64,000 nt of DNA, taken from contig JAJCYM010000064.1 of assembly GCA_029262895.1 (NCBI GenBank), forward strand, positions 62,001-126,000, written 5' to 3'. This document shows positions 8,712 to 18,645 of the stretch, piece after piece. Each line of letters begins with the position of its first letter. Positions within the stretch are counted from its first letter, which is position 1. A program made the translations under genes and the position numbers. Source of the stretch: Roseivirga sp. Its GTDB lineage: Bacteria; Bacteroidota; Bacteroidia; Cytophagales; Cyclobacteriaceae. The notes below the pieces were generated by a model, which saw only the letters and a list, made by a program, of their open reading frames with translations, did not search any database and was not told the origin of the DNA.

Positions 8712-10831
8712 GACCTGACTTTTCGAAAATATCACCCAAAAAACAGGTTTTGTCAAAAGAAAACGATCAGTCTTCTAGCTGGCAAACAGCAGAGGGCATT
8801 TCGGTAAAATCCAAATTTGTGGAATCTGATTTAGCCAATCTCGAGCACCTTGGGTTCGCGGCCGGTGTGCCTCCTTTTTTGCGTGGCCCTTATAGCAGCA
8901 TGTATGCGCAACGGCCTTGGACTATCAGACAATATGCCGGCTTTTCCACAGCCGAAGATTCCAATGCTTTTTACAGAAGAAATCTCGCAGACGGGCAAAA
9001 AGGCTTGTCAGTTGCCTTTGATTTAGCCACTCATCGAGGTTATGATTCTGATCATCCCAGGGTATTTGGTGATGTGGGTAAAGCAGGCGTAGCCATTGAT
9101 TCCATTTTGGACATGGAAATACTGTTCGATCAGATTCCGTTGGACCAAATGTCAGTATCCATGACCATGAATGGGGCAGTGATACCAATCATGGCCTTTT
9201 ATATTGTAGCAGCAGAGGAGCAGGGTGTTTCCAAAGATAAACTGACTGGAACCATCCAGAATGACATTCTCAAGGAGTTTATGGTGAGGAATACTTACAT
9301 CTACCCTCCCACACCTTCTATGAAAATCATAGGAGATATTTTCGAATACACGGCCAGGCATATGCCCAAGTTCAATTCGATAAGTATCTCCGGCTATCAT
9401 ATGCAAGAGGCAGGTGCCACTGCCGATCAGGAATTGGCCTACACCCTTGCGGATGGTCTGGAATATTTAAGAACAGGGGTCAAATCAGGGTTGGACATTG
9501 ATGCTTTTGCCCCACGGCTTTCCTTCTTTTGGGCAACAGGTATGAACCACTTTATGGAAATAGCTAAGATGCGGGCTGGCCGATTGTTGTGGTCCAAATT
9601 AGTTAAGCAGTTCGACCCCAAGAATCCAAAATCTTTGGCCTTAAGAACGCATTGCCAGACTTCAGGCTGGAGCCTGACTGAACAGGACCCATTTAACAAT
9701 GTTACCAGAACCTGTATTGAGGCCATGGCTTCTGCCCTTGGGGGAACACAATCATTACACACCAATGCACTGGACGAGGCCATTGCCTTGCCAACCGATT
9801 TCTCAGCTAAAATCGCTCGTAATACACAAAAGTACCTTCAACAGGATACCGGGATTACAGATGTTGTCGACCCATGGGGTGGCTCCTATTATGTGGAGTA
9901 CCTGACAGATCAGCTAATGAGGAAGGCCTGGGCACTTATCGAAGAGGTGGAAGAGCTAGGAGGAATGGCCAAGGCCATAGAAGCGGGTTTACCAAAGATG
10001 CGTATTGAGGAAGCGGCAGCGAAAAAGCAAGCCAGAATCGACTCGGGAAAAGATATCATAGTTGGTGTCAATCGCTATCAGGTAGAAGAAGAACTGACCA
10101 TTGATTTGCGTGAGGTAGACAATTCTGCGGTAAGAAATTCCCAGTTAGAGCGGTTACAGAAATTAAAGACCGAAAGGGATAAGACCAAAGTTGAAGCGTC
10201 ATTACAAGCCTTAGCACTTGCTGCCAAATCCGGAGAGGGCAATTTGCTTGAATTGGCGGTTAATGCCGCCAGAGACCGGGCCTCTCTCGGTGAAATCTCA
10301 ATGGCCATGGAAAAGGCCTTTGGCAGACACAAAGCTGTGATTCGATCAATTTCAGGTGTATATTCAAGCGAAGTGAAAGAAACCGAAGATTTCAAAAAAG
10401 CCAGTGGCCTGGCCAATCAATTTGCCAAAATAGATGGCCGCAGACCTCGAATTATGGTGGCCAAAATGGGGCAGGATGGCCATGATCGAGGTGCCAAGGT
10501 AATCGCTACAAGCTTTGCTGACCTTGGCTTCGATGTAGATATTGGCCCTCTGTTTCAAACACCGGAAGAAGTGGCCTTACAGGCTGCGGAAAATGATGTC
10601 CACGTCATTGGAGCCTCTAGTCTCGCGGCAGGACATAAAGCGTTGATCCCTCAACTCATTGCAGAGCTTAAAAGAATCGGCCGTGATGACATCATGGTCA
10701 TTGCCGGAGGTGTGATTCCTCCCAACGATTATGATTTTCTATACAAAGCCGGAGTCTCTGGTATATTTGGGCCGGGAACTGTAATTGCTAAGGCCGCTCA
10801 GGACATACTTAAAAAGCTGATTGACCAGTAG
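8708..10831 (+). CDS. mutB: Methylmalonyl-CoA mutase large subunit
   Basis: Catalytic subunit of adenosylcobalamin-dependent methylmalonyl-CoA mutase, 707 residues. The TIM barrel carries [46 protein letters not shown] and [20 protein letters not shown]. The C-terminal B12 domain has the DxHxxG motif (D590, H592, G595 in [13 protein letters not shown]), where His592 is the lower cobalt ligand, and later [12 protein letters not shown] and GPGTVI. The start is GTG within GTGA overlapping mutA; MRPDFSKI is a usual start for this family and no ATG fits. Its repair GTPase MeaB is encoded at 30384-31376 on the other strand. Confidence 0.96.
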   Translation: MRPDFSKISPKKQVLSKENDQSSSWQTAEGISVKSKFVESDLANLEHLGFAAGVPPFLRGPYSSMYAQRPWTIRQYAGFSTAEDSNAFYRRNLADGQKGLSVAFDLATHRGYDSDHPRVFGDVGKAGVAIDSILDMEILFDQIPLDQMSVSMTMNGAVIPIMAFYIVAAEEQGVSKDKLTGTIQNDILKEFMVRNTYIYPPTPSMKIIGDIFEYTARHMPKFNSISISGYHMQEAGATADQELAYTLADGLEYLRTGVKSGLDIDAFAPRLSFFWATGMNHFMEIAKMRAGRLLWSKLVKQFDPKNPKSLALRTHCQTSGWSLTEQDPFNNVTRTCIEAMASALGGTQSLHTNALDEAIALPTDFSAKIARNTQKYLQQDTGITDVVDPWGGSYYVEYLTDQLMRKAWALIEEVEELGGMAKAIEAGLPKMRIEEAAAKKQARIDSGKDIIVGVNRYQVEEELTIDLREVDNSAVRNSQLERLQKLKTERDKTKVEASLQALALAAKSGEGNLLELAVNAARDRASLGEISMAMEKAFGRHKAVIRSISGVYSSEVKETEDFKKASGLANQFAKIDGRRPRIMVAKMGQDGHDRGAKVIATSFADLGFDVDIGPLFQTPEEVALQAAENDVHVIGASSLAAGHKALIPQLIAELKRIGRDDIMVIAGGVIPPNDYDFLYKAGVSGIFGPGTVIAKAAQDILKKLIDQ

Positions 10832-10860
10832 TGGATTGCACCAGTTCACTTAAATTTGTC

Positions 10861-11745
10861 TTATTCTTTACTTTTTTCTCGAAAAACAACCCATTGCTGA
10901 AAATGTTTCTTCACCTCTTTGTAGGCCTCAATGGTGTCTAATTCTTTATAATTTTTTTTGTACAATCGGTTTGCCACCTTATCTCTTATTTTATTATAGG
11001 GAGCATTGATATTTTCACGATAAGATTTGTACGTATCATAAGGCAATTCTCTATCAATTTCAACGATGACCTTACCATATTTTGGATACTCACTGATAAA
11101 ATTTAAAATGCGTCTTTGAAGTCTACGCTTTGTTACAGCCGAACCATTGACATAAACCCTTTCTTCATCAATATCAACTTCAATAAATAGTGAGTCTTGG
11201 GCAGAGTTATCAATCCGAGGGTTATTAAAAACGGGACTCAAAACCCGCCATTCTTCCAAACTCCTATACGCACCCATATACAACATCTGAAGCAAACGCC
11301 ACTTTAAAAGGTCTGATGAAATATCATCTGGCTCAAAATATTTCAGGATCAATTTGGCCATTTTGACCTCTTGGAGTTCGTCTTTCTCAAAGCTGGTTCT
11401 TAGTTCTTCAAGAAATTCTGGATATTCATTTAGCCCTGATGAGCTATGCAAACACCTCACATGGGCAAGTGAGATGGTATCTAATAATGCACTATTGTAT
11501 TGTTTAATGTATTCAACCCCCCCAGCCAAAACGATGCCTTCCAACAGCTCAACATACCCATTTCCATTCGTGCTTTTTAAGATTTCATCCTCTAAAAGCT
11601 CTTTCTCATATTCAGAAAAGTGAGTTTTTGCCTGCTCAATTATATTCTTGTTAAAAATCCTATCGCATGGGCCTTCTGATTTTTGCGCATTCATTTCAAA
11701 CTGAAAAAGGATTAATAGTAAACTCAGCATTCTCATAAGCCCCAT
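10861..11745 (-). CDS. Secreted protein with C-terminal ExbD/TolR-like domain
   Basis: A protein of 294 residues with an N-terminal signal peptide (MRMLSLLLILFQFEMNAQ). The middle is helical and unassigned. From about residue 185 the sequence reads like the periplasmic domain of Bacteroidota ExbD/TolR: FIEVDIDEERVYVNGSAVTK, KVIVEIDRELPYDTYKSY and APYNKIRDKVANRLYKKNY (compare vng...L...I..fi..., v.l..dr.tpY..Y..v.n....aY..lr). ExbD normally has one membrane helix next to this domain; here there is none, only the signal peptide. It starts four bases after the immunity-like gene, so it is the third gene of the toxin operon. The ExbD match is by eye and the function is unknown. Confidence 0.6.
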   Translation of the reverse strand: MGLMRMLSLLLILFQFEMNAQKSEGPCDRIFNKNIIEQAKTHFSEYEKELLEDEILKSTNGNGYVELLEGIVLAGGVEYIKQYNSALLDTISLAHVRCLHSSSGLNEYPEFLEELRTSFEKDELQEVKMAKLILKYFEPDDISSDLLKWRLLQMLYMGAYRSLEEWRVLSPVFNNPRIDNSAQDSLFIEVDIDEERVYVNGSAVTKRRLQRRILNFISEYPKYGKVIVEIDRELPYDTYKSYRENINAPYNKIRDKVANRLYKKNYKELDTIEAYKEVKKHFQQWVVFREKSKE

Positions 11746-11749
11746 TTAT

Positions 11750-12094
11750 TCACCTCTTATATGAAACGATAAAATCTCCATCCAAAAACACTCTTAAAGT
11801 CCATTTCGCTTCAAAGCCTACTAATGACACTTCATCTTTTTCCAACTTTCTCAACTGCTCACAAGCTTCATCCGGGAAAATTTCCAACAAAGTTGAAGAA
11901 GCCAATAAGACAACCCACTCATTAGTATGAGTCCATAAGGATCTAAGCTCAGAAATTCTTCCGTTTTCAAATAGCCTTTTCGCAATTGTATCCAATTCGC
12001 CTATTTCCGTTGTTGTCTTCACACCTGTATCAGTCTTTCTGCCATATTCTTCAGCCAATTGAATATAATCCAGTAAAATTTTATCCAGTCCCAT
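11750..12094 (-). CDS. DUF2019-type immunity protein (putative)
   Basis: A protein of 114 residues, all helical, without a signal peptide. The C-terminal pattern (NEWVVLLASSTLLEIFPDEA, LRKLEKDEVSLVGFEAKWTL, RVFLDGDF) matches the DUF2019 family, whose members are often found as immunity proteins next to polymorphic toxins and show a HEAT-like fold. Its ATG shares its A with the TAA of the upstream toxin gene (TAATG), which ensures co-translation with the toxin, the usual order for a toxin/immunity pair. It probably binds and blocks the WHH nuclease domain in the cytoplasm. Family assignment is by eye. Confidence 0.65.
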   Translation of the reverse strand: MGLDKILLDYIQLAEEYGRKTDTGVKTTTEIGELDTIAKRLFENGRISELRSLWTHTNEWVVLLASSTLLEIFPDEACEQLRKLEKDEVSLVGFEAKWTLRVFLDGDFIVSYKR

Positions 12095-13623
12095 TATCCA
12101 GGTAAAGGTAGCCCATTCAATACTCTACGCATAATATCCAAACCAAATTCATATTGAAATCGAAATGATTTTGAGTTTAACCATTGCCTAACCACCTGCC
12201 CATCAGCGAAATTCCTTCCCGATGAATAAAAGTTGCTTATTTTCTGATGCAGTTCTGCTGGAATTTCAAATAGATTCTTGGTATTGTGAATTTGATCAGC
12301 TCCAAACTTAGCGGTGTTTCTTTGTTCAACAACATGATGCCATTGATTTCCCTTTTTTGCTGGGTGTGCTCGTTTGAATGCATCAAAACTCTTGAAGCTT
12401 TTCCCTAAGGCTCCGTTTGCATATCTCGCCAAACCTTTAAAGTAGTTGCTACGAGTTACTACTCTCAGATTAGGGCTATAGAGACCAAGTGATAAGATAC
12501 TAGCAACATTTTCTACGCTAAAGATCGCCAGAACATATTCGGCCTTATTCCTTAAATAAACCTTTGTGATTAGCTTATGAAATTCTGATTTTTCTAGGTC
12601 AGTAAGAACATTACCAGGCCAAAACATCGATTCCATAAATTCTGCGAATTCACGTTCCCCGCGTGTTTTTAAATATTCCAACTGCATTTTCCTTTTTATA
12701 TTCGCATCCTCTTCCTGTTCAATTAGAAATTCTAAGCGTTCCTCTAAAGAAATATCATCATCATCAAAGGAAATACCGTCATTAAGAAACCCAATAGGAT
12801 CTTCACTGAAATCTCCCACTGAGCCTGCGACACTTCCACCACCACCACCGCCACTAGTTTCATCAAAACCAACATACCCCCCTGAAGGGTCTCCACCTAA
12901 AAATCCTTCGCCTGATAAAGATCCGCTCCCACCGCCATCGGTGCTTTCAGTATCTCCACATCCGTTAGCTCCTACGTCTCCAATAAAAAAGTCAAAATCG
13001 CCACAGTCGGCCTTCAGAAGAACATTGCCAGTAACCTTGCTCTCATACACCGATAATTCACACTCAATACAATCATCTGATATGCCGGAGGGCCCTCCTT
13101 TTTTAACCTTGCCCTTTTTTAAATAAGATTGAATTACCGGTTCTCCGTCCAGAGTAAAAAGTGTAGCATAACCGGTAAAGTCATCCATTCTAAATTCTTC
13201 TTGAGCTATATTAGAAACAGCCCATTCCAAATCAGGCTCATACTGAATCACATGAGCCGAAACGTCCTCTTCCTTCTCCGTTATTATGAAATTCTGAAAT
13301 GCAAATGGATTCTTAAACAGATCATTCTCAACCAATAGTGAATATTGGGTCACACCGGACTCAGGATTATAAGCCCTTACTGCTTTGGACATATCCAATC
13401 GTGAACCGGAATCATCTTCACTAGATAAATTGCCAGTTGACTGAATTTCCAAGCCCGGCAATCCAAGCCCTTTTCTTAAGATGCCTGAAAGCTTAGCATC
13501 ATTAACCACAGATATAGTTTCAACCTGGATTTCTGTGTCAGGTATTTGATCAGCTTCGTTTTGACAACTTGCAACGAATAGGATAAATAGGATAGATAGC
13601 AGTTTTTTATTTAATAATCTCAT
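12094..13623 (-). CDS. Lipoprotein polymorphic toxin with C-terminal WHH (HNH/Endo VII) nuclease domain
   Basis: A protein of 509 residues. The signal peptide ends in the lipobox VASC (Cys20), so it is a lipoprotein. Residues about 60-215 form an unassigned Bacteroidota-type domain. A Gly/Ser/Asp-rich linker follows (about 225-285), then a helical region. The last 85 residues are a nuclease toxin domain: GNQWHHVVEQRN (WHH at 428-430), KFGADQIHNTKNLFEIPAEL and the tail RQWLNSKSFRFQYEFGLDI. This matches the WHH clade of HNH/Endo VII toxins described in polymorphic toxin systems, which cut DNA or RNA. The immunity-like gene follows directly with a one-base overlap. How a lipid-anchored toxin would be released or delivered is not visible in the sequence. 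Confidence 0.75.
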   Translation of the reverse strand: MRLLNKKLLSILFILFVASCQNEADQIPDTEIQVETISVVNDAKLSGILRKGLGLPGLEIQSTGNLSSEDDSGSRLDMSKAVRAYNPESGVTQYSLLVENDLFKNPFAFQNFIITEKEEDVSAHVIQYEPDLEWAVSNIAQEEFRMDDFTGYATLFTLDGEPVIQSYLKKGKVKKGGPSGISDDCIECELSVYESKVTGNVLLKADCGDFDFFIGDVGANGCGDTESTDGGGSGSLSGEGFLGGDPSGGYVGFDETSGGGGGGSVAGSVGDFSEDPIGFLNDGISFDDDDISLEERLEFLIEQEEDANIKRKMQLEYLKTRGEREFAEFMESMFWPGNVLTDLEKSEFHKLITKVYLRNKAEYVLAIFSVENVASILSLGLYSPNLRVVTRSNYFKGLARYANGALGKSFKSFDAFKRAHPAKKGNQWHHVVEQRNTAKFGADQIHNTKNLFEIPAELHQKISNFYSSGRNFADGQVVRQWLNSKSFRFQYEFGLDIMRRVLNGLPLPG

Positions 13624-13866
13624 AGTTAAACGGCTTTACTATAACAATATAATTTCAATTCGATTTCATCTATATTATTACAAAATGATATAGATCTAAA
13701 ATCAATTTTTTTTACTAAAAATCCTAATTAATATGGTTATAATTTGATTGGATAAATATTCAAAATTGATGCTTAAACGGCCTATTGAGGAAAAAAAGGC
13801 TTGATAATTTCTCAGATTGGAAATAATCAAAGTTCTTTGCAGAAATATTGAACTGTACAGTCCCAC

Positions 13867-14991
13867 ATGCAAATTCAAGAAGTCAATAATCGCAAATCAG
13901 CCAAGGAGTTTTTAGATGTAGCACGAGTGCTATATAAAAACGATGATGTCTGGGTATGTCCACTTGATCAAGACATTAACAATACATTCAACCCTAAAGT
14001 CAATGGCTTTTACTCTCACGGAGAGGCAATTCGGTGGGTGTTGAAAGATGATCAGGGTGTGCTTATTGGAAGGATTGCAGCTTTTATTAATGAAAAAAAG
14101 GCTGACTTTGGTGGAAAACGTGGTGGAGGCCTCGGCTATTTTGAGTGCATTGAAGATAAGGAAGCTGCATTCCTCCTATTTGACACAGCCAAAGCATGGC
14201 TAGTTGAGCGCGATGTTGCCTGTATTCAAGGGCCCATCAACTTTGGCGAAAATGACACCTATTGGGGGCTGCTGGTAGAGGGCTTCACCCACCCTTCTTA
14301 TGGAATGACTTACAATTTCCCATATTATAAGAAGTTCTTTGAAGACTACGGTTTTACTCCAAAAATGGAGCAAATGACAAATCATTTGGGCGTAAAGGAT
14401 GGTTTGAATCCCAGGTTTACCAAAGTGGCCAATTATGTATTGAAGAGAAGGCCGAATATTACACTGAAGCATTTTGATGTCAACAATTTTGACCAATTGG
14501 CAGAGGATTTTATGACCATTTATAATAGTGGGTGGAAAGACCATGAGAACTTTACGCCTGTTAAAAAGGAGTACATCAAGGAGACTTTCAGAAAAATCAA
14601 ACCAATCCATGAACCAAAGTTTATTTGGTTTGCCTATGTGAATGATCAACCGGCAAGTTTCGTTTTATGCCTTCCTGACGTCAACCAAATATTCAAACAC
14701 TTCAATGGAAAACTGAATCTTTGGAACAAACTGCGATTCCTTTGGCTAAAAAAGAAAAAAGTCATCAATCGAATTCGGGTAATCGTAATGGGCACGGCAG
14801 CCGAATATCAAAATATGGGGCTTGAATCGGTAATCACTTTAAGGTGCTTTGAAAGAGCACTTGAAGCAGGTCATTATACAGAAGGGGAACTCTCCTGGGT
14901 CGGGGATTTCAATGAAAAAATGATTTCAATTCACAAAGGGCTTGGAGCCGTTCCCGGCAAACTGCACATCACCTACGAACTTGATATTTGA
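13867..14991 (+). CDS. GNAT-like N-acyltransferase family protein
   Basis: A protein of 374 residues, soluble, no signal peptide. The sequence has the look of YghO-type acyl-CoA N-acyltransferases: WVCPLDQDINNTFNPKVNGF near the start, QGPINFGENDTYWGLLVEGF, a second half with FIWFAYVNDQPASFVLCLPD, and the acetyl-CoA-loop-like RVIVMGTAAEYQNMGLESVI followed by GELSWVGDFNEKMISIHKGL. Length fits the family. The substrate is unknown. It is convergent with the glycosyltransferase operon, with three bases between the stop codons. Confidence 0.65.
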   Translation: MQIQEVNNRKSAKEFLDVARVLYKNDDVWVCPLDQDINNTFNPKVNGFYSHGEAIRWVLKDDQGVLIGRIAAFINEKKADFGGKRGGGLGYFECIEDKEAAFLLFDTAKAWLVERDVACIQGPINFGENDTYWGLLVEGFTHPSYGMTYNFPYYKKFFEDYGFTPKMEQMTNHLGVKDGLNPRFTKVANYVLKRRPNITLKHFDVNNFDQLAEDFMTIYNSGWKDHENFTPVKKEYIKETFRKIKPIHEPKFIWFAYVNDQPASFVLCLPDVNQIFKHFNGKLNLWNKLRFLWLKKKKVINRIRVIVMGTAAEYQNMGLESVITLRCFERALEAGHYTEGELSWVGDFNEKMISIHKGLGAVPGKLHITYELDI

Positions 14992-14994
14992 AAC

Positions 14995-15831
14995 TCAGAA
15001 TAAATTTCTGATAAGGAAAGCCTCATAAAATACTCTTATTACTTCATCTTCCTTGACCAGTGGGAAGAGCAGTGTATGCACATCGCTAATCCAACCTCTC
15101 TGCTCAAAAAATACGGCTTTGGTCAAAATGGAAATTGGATCATTTCCTTCAGGCAATTGACGAATCAAAAGATTGGCATCGTCTAAATCGGGTGGTGTCA
15201 GTTTACGCAAGGCATACAGGCCGGTTTGAAGGTTGTGCTCCAAATCCAACACTCGAATAATCGCTTGTCTTCTCCAGACCATTTGCCTGGAAAGCATGTC
15301 TAGTTTCAGATGATTCTGGGCAGTCTTAAACTTGCCAAAGGGTTTTTCAAACTCATCCAATAATTGCACTTCGTAACTCGAAGTCTGTGTGTCTGTCCAC
15401 CGTAGCAAAATTTTATCCCCATAAAACTCTGATGAACTGGGTACAAAAAGTTGAAACTGCGATGACCCCATTTGGTTATTGCTTACCGCAACGTCCGGCC
15501 CAACTACGTTTTCATAAAACCCTGTCCATAAATCAAAGAAAAGCTGAGATGAATCCCTTCTAACCGAAAGATCAACTGCAGCTAAGTTATAGCTACCTTC
15601 CTGAGAGAGATTGAAAACCCTTCCCTTTCTATCCATCAGCATGAGCCAGGCGTTGTCCACCAGTTCAATCCTTGAACTGTCTGCGAGCAGTTCTCCAGAT
15701 TCAATTTGATAGAAGCCCTCAGTATTTGCCAGATAGGACCGTCCATGAGCAACGATTGCCCGATAGTCCTGGGCATTTATTTGACCAATAGCGGCAACAA
15801 TAATACATGAAAGCACCAAAATCTTGCGCAT
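14995..15831 (-). CDS. Secreted hypothetical protein at the end of a glycosyltransferase operon
   Basis: About 278 residues, with a signal peptide MRKILVLSCIIVAAIGQINA. The exported part contains ESGELLADSSRIELVDNAWL and an Ig- or FHA-like stretch that may be beta-rich (ILLRWTDTQTSSYEVQLLDE). No family recognised. The frame could also start at a GTG at 15858 that overlaps the upstream stop (GTGA), but the ATG at 15831 gives a clean signal peptide. Last gene of the operon 19355-14995. Confidence 0.6.
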   Translation of the reverse strand: MRKILVLSCIIVAAIGQINAQDYRAIVAHGRSYLANTEGFYQIESGELLADSSRIELVDNAWLMLMDRKGRVFNLSQEGSYNLAAVDLSVRRDSSQLFFDLWTGFYENVVGPDVAVSNNQMGSSQFQLFVPSSSEFYGDKILLRWTDTQTSSYEVQLLDEFEKPFGKFKTAQNHLKLDMLSRQMVWRRQAIIRVLDLEHNLQTGLYALRKLTPPDLDDANLLIRQLPEGNDPISILTKAVFFEQRGWISDVHTLLFPLVKEDEVIRVFYEAFLIRNLF

Positions 15832-15854
15832 CACATGCAATTTAACAGCATTGG

Positions 15855-17162
15855 TCACTTAAAAAAGAGCTTCTGAACAGAATGTCCAAAAGCTTCATAA
15901 ATGGCAATAATTCCAACAACAGAATACTCCAAAATAACAATCCACAGATGTTCCTTATATACCTCTCCCCCATAGTTGGTGTAGGTCAGGAATATCATAA
16001 TGGTGAACACATAGGGAAACCTTTTTAATGAAAATATGCTGAGTGCCAGCAGCGGAATAGAATACCATGGGTGAACTGTAGTCGCAAATAACAAATACAA
16101 GGCCCATACCCATACCATGTTTTCAGGCAACCTTTTGGATTTGCCAAGAAAGGAATAAAGCATGATCGCTCCAAAAGTCGCGTACATCATCCATTTTCCA
16201 GATTTGGCGATAATATTAAACCCTTCTGTTTCGAAGCCATACCAACGCGCCAGATAGTAAATGCTACCATTGAATTCGAATTTCTGAAAGTAGAGTTCAA
16301 GGCTCTCACCAGTACCCTGGAAGATGGCGGAGTCAATTAAGGGCACAAAGTTCAGGGCTAATACGCCAAGAATGATCAAGCCATAAAAAATGCCATTCTT
16401 CAAGCCGATTTTTCGAAGAATCAAAGGCAAGAATATTAATGGTAGAAATTTGGTGGCCACCGACAGTCCAAAGAACACGGCTGACCTATAAAGTCTGTTT
16501 TGCTCATAATACCAGAGTGATAAAAGGAGAAAGAAAATCAGTATGCCCTCGAAGTGTAAATTGCCTGTCAATTCCATGATCACCATGGGGTTCAGGGCAT
16601 AGAAAAGACCATACTTTTGGGGAAGTTTATAATGCTTAAGCAGTTTTCGGATCAAACGAATATTGCCCACCTCAAATGCGAAGAGGACCAATCGCATTAT
16701 TACAATTGACCAGATTTCGGATTCAGGTGTGAAGACTACTGAAAGAAAAAAGATCGCTTGATTTAAAGGGGGGTAAACCGTATGGTAAGGCTGGGAATTC
16801 AACTGATCAAATAAGCCTTGAGTCAGACCCTGTCCCTGTTCCAGATAAGCCCCAGGTAATTCCGCAAAGGGATCCAGTCCGTTCAGAATAAGCCTGCCAT
16901 CCCAAATAAATCGATACACATCATCCGAGAGACCAGGTATGCTCAATAGCAACAAAGCCCGGAGCAGGATTGACCAATAATACGGTAGGTCAACACGTCC
17001 TTCTTCAGTGTACTTTGTGATAAGCAGGCTCAAAATGAGCATGGCCCCAAAACAAGTCATCACCAAACTCGTCTGAGTCCTGTCCAAAAAGTAGGCAAAA
17101 ACAATGGTTAATGCTCCTAAACCTACATATGCAAAAGATAACCTTGATTGACGATTAAGCAT
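15855..17162 (-). CDS. Polytopic membrane glycosyltransferase (GT-C, mannosyltransferase/GT87-like)
   Basis: A protein of 435 residues with about ten membrane helices. The first extracytoplasmic loop has the acidic pair typical of GT-C enzymes (LSDDVYRFIWDGRLILNGLD, then PFAELP), followed by YHTVYPPLNQAIFFLSVVF and GLFYALNPMVIMELTGNLHF. Such enzymes use a polyprenyl-phosphate sugar donor, which fits the adjacent DPM1-like gene that could make that donor. The acceptor is unknown. It overlaps the upstream glycosyltransferase by eight bases. Confidence 0.8.
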   Translation of the reverse strand: MLNRQSRLSFAYVGLGALTIVFAYFLDRTQTSLVMTCFGAMLILSLLITKYTEEGRVDLPYYWSILLRALLLLSIPGLSDDVYRFIWDGRLILNGLDPFAELPGAYLEQGQGLTQGLFDQLNSQPYHTVYPPLNQAIFFLSVVFTPESEIWSIVIMRLVLFAFEVGNIRLIRKLLKHYKLPQKYGLFYALNPMVIMELTGNLHFEGILIFFLLLSLWYYEQNRLYRSAVFFGLSVATKFLPLIFLPLILRKIGLKNGIFYGLIILGVLALNFVPLIDSAIFQGTGESLELYFQKFEFNGSIYYLARWYGFETEGFNIIAKSGKWMMYATFGAIMLYSFLGKSKRLPENMVWVWALYLLFATTVHPWYSIPLLALSIFSLKRFPYVFTIMIFLTYTNYGGEVYKEHLWIVILEYSVVGIIAIYEAFGHSVQKLFFK

Positions 17163-18645
17163 GACGAGTATGCCGGATGGTATAATAGAATACCAGCATA
17201 AAGCCTAAGCTAAGCAAAATATGAAAAGGAAGCAGGGCAAAATCATTGAAGTAGAATGCAAAGCCGAGTCCAGCAATAAAGTAGAGCGACATGAAGCCCT
17301 CCAATAATGTGAGTCGATTGATTTTCTTTTTAAAGTATTTATTGTTTTTCCAGGAATCTGCCTTTGAAACTAAATTGAATTTTGGGGTGCGAATAAATGG
17401 GGTTTTCTTTCCAATTAGCCCTTCAAAAACTGCTATGGCATTGTGGAAGCTGAGCCCAAGAAATACGGCCAGCAACATGAACATCTGAGGAACAAAATCC
17501 TTCAGGGTTTTCCAGAAACCTCCCCGCTCCTCCTTGAATCCATTCCAGTAGAAAATGATTAAGAAGACATATCCGAATAAGAAAATGGTGGACACATTAA
17601 TAAGCAAATGCCAACCAGTTGACAGGTTACGAATGAACAAGACAGGAACACTCAGCAAAGCTGTGATGACAATACAAATGAATATGGCTGAATTCAATAA
17701 ATGGAAGAGCGCATGAAATTTAGTTGCCAAGGGCAATGGAGCCTTCAATACCTTCGGCAACAGTTTTTTACTTACCTCCGCAGCACCCTTGGTCCAGCGG
17801 TACTGCTGAGATTTAATGGCACTCATGGCCACTGGTAATTCAGCAGGAGCTACAGTTTCTGAGATATAGCAGATTTCCCACTTTTTAAGTTGAGCCCGAT
17901 AGCTTAAATCAAGATCCTCGGTCAGGGTGTCGGCCTTCCAACCACCCGCTTCTTCAATGCATTCCTTTCTCCAAACTCCCGCAGTTCCGTTAAAATTCAG
18001 GAAATGTCCACCTCCTGATCTACCGTTTTGCTCTACAAAAAAGTGGGTATTCAAGCCGAATGCCTGAAGCTTTGTGAGTAAGGAATAACTTTCATTCAAA
18101 TGCCCCCACCTTGCCTGAACCACGCCTATTCGAGGGTCAGAATCAAAATGAGGTACGGTGTTTTTTAGAAAATCAGGAGTCGGCAAAAAGTCGGCATCAA
18201 AAATAGCGAAGAAATCTCCCTTAGCCATTTCAGTACCATATTGTAAGGCGCCCGCCTTAAATCCCTTTCTATCAGGCCTACACACCTGCTGAATATCGAA
18301 CCCTTTGGCCTGCCAATGTTTGACTCGCGCTGCAATCAGTTCAACAGTTTCATCATTGGAATCATCCAACACCTGGATTTCCATTTTATCCTTTGGCCAA
18401 TCTAATTTGGCCACAGCATCGATCAAACGTTCTACAACATAGAGTTCATTGTAGACAGGGAGTTGAACAGTGACATGTGGAAAGACATAGTCCTCAGTTA
18501 AATGCTTCTTTTTAGGAAGTTTGTTATTACGCTTGGCCTTTCTGTAGAGGTGCACCAAATGCAACTGGGAAAGGCTATATATAAAAATAAAGGATAGCGC
18601 TCCCGTATAGAGTATCAAAACAATAAGCTCCAACCAGTAAATCAT
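17155..18645 (-). CDS. Membrane family 2 glycosyltransferase (cellulose synthase/ceramide glucosyltransferase-like)
   Basis: A protein of 496 residues: one N-terminal helix, a cytoplasmic GT-A domain and about four C-terminal helices. The catalytic motifs are complete: DDSND (94-98), DAD (150-152), TEDLD (241-245) and QQYRW (279-283), the D,D,D,Q(Q/R)xRW signature of processive or lipid-linked GT2 enzymes. The likely role is transfer of a sugar from a nucleotide donor to a lipid or growing glycan at the inner membrane. Overlaps its neighbours on both sides by four and eight bases. Confidence 0.88.
   Translation of the reverse strand: MIYWLELIVLILYTGALSFIFIYSLSQLHLVHLYRKAKRNNKLPKKKHLTEDYVFPHVTVQLPVYNELYVVERLIDAVAKLDWPKDKMEIQVLDDSNDETVELIAARVKHWQAKGFDIQQVCRPDRKGFKAGALQYGTEMAKGDFFAIFDADFLPTPDFLKNTVPHFDSDPRIGVVQARWGHLNESYSLLTKLQAFGLNTHFFVEQNGRSGGGHFLNFNGTAGVWRKECIEEAGGWKADTLTEDLDLSYRAQLKKWEICYISETVAPAELPVAMSAIKSQQYRWTKGAAEVSKKLLPKVLKAPLPLATKFHALFHLLNSAIFICIVITALLSVPVLFIRNLSTGWHLLINVSTIFLFGYVFLIIFYWNGFKEERGGFWKTLKDFVPQMFMLLAVFLGLSFHNAIAVFEGLIGKKTPFIRTPKFNLVSKADSWKNNKYFKKKINRLTLLEGFMSLYFIAGLGFAFYFNDFALLPFHILLSLGFMLVFYYTIRHTRHA

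Noticed and set aside
14200-14649. 149-residue minus-strand frame inside the acyltransferase gene
   Set aside because: Antisense shadow of a protein with conserved motifs; no start context or pattern.
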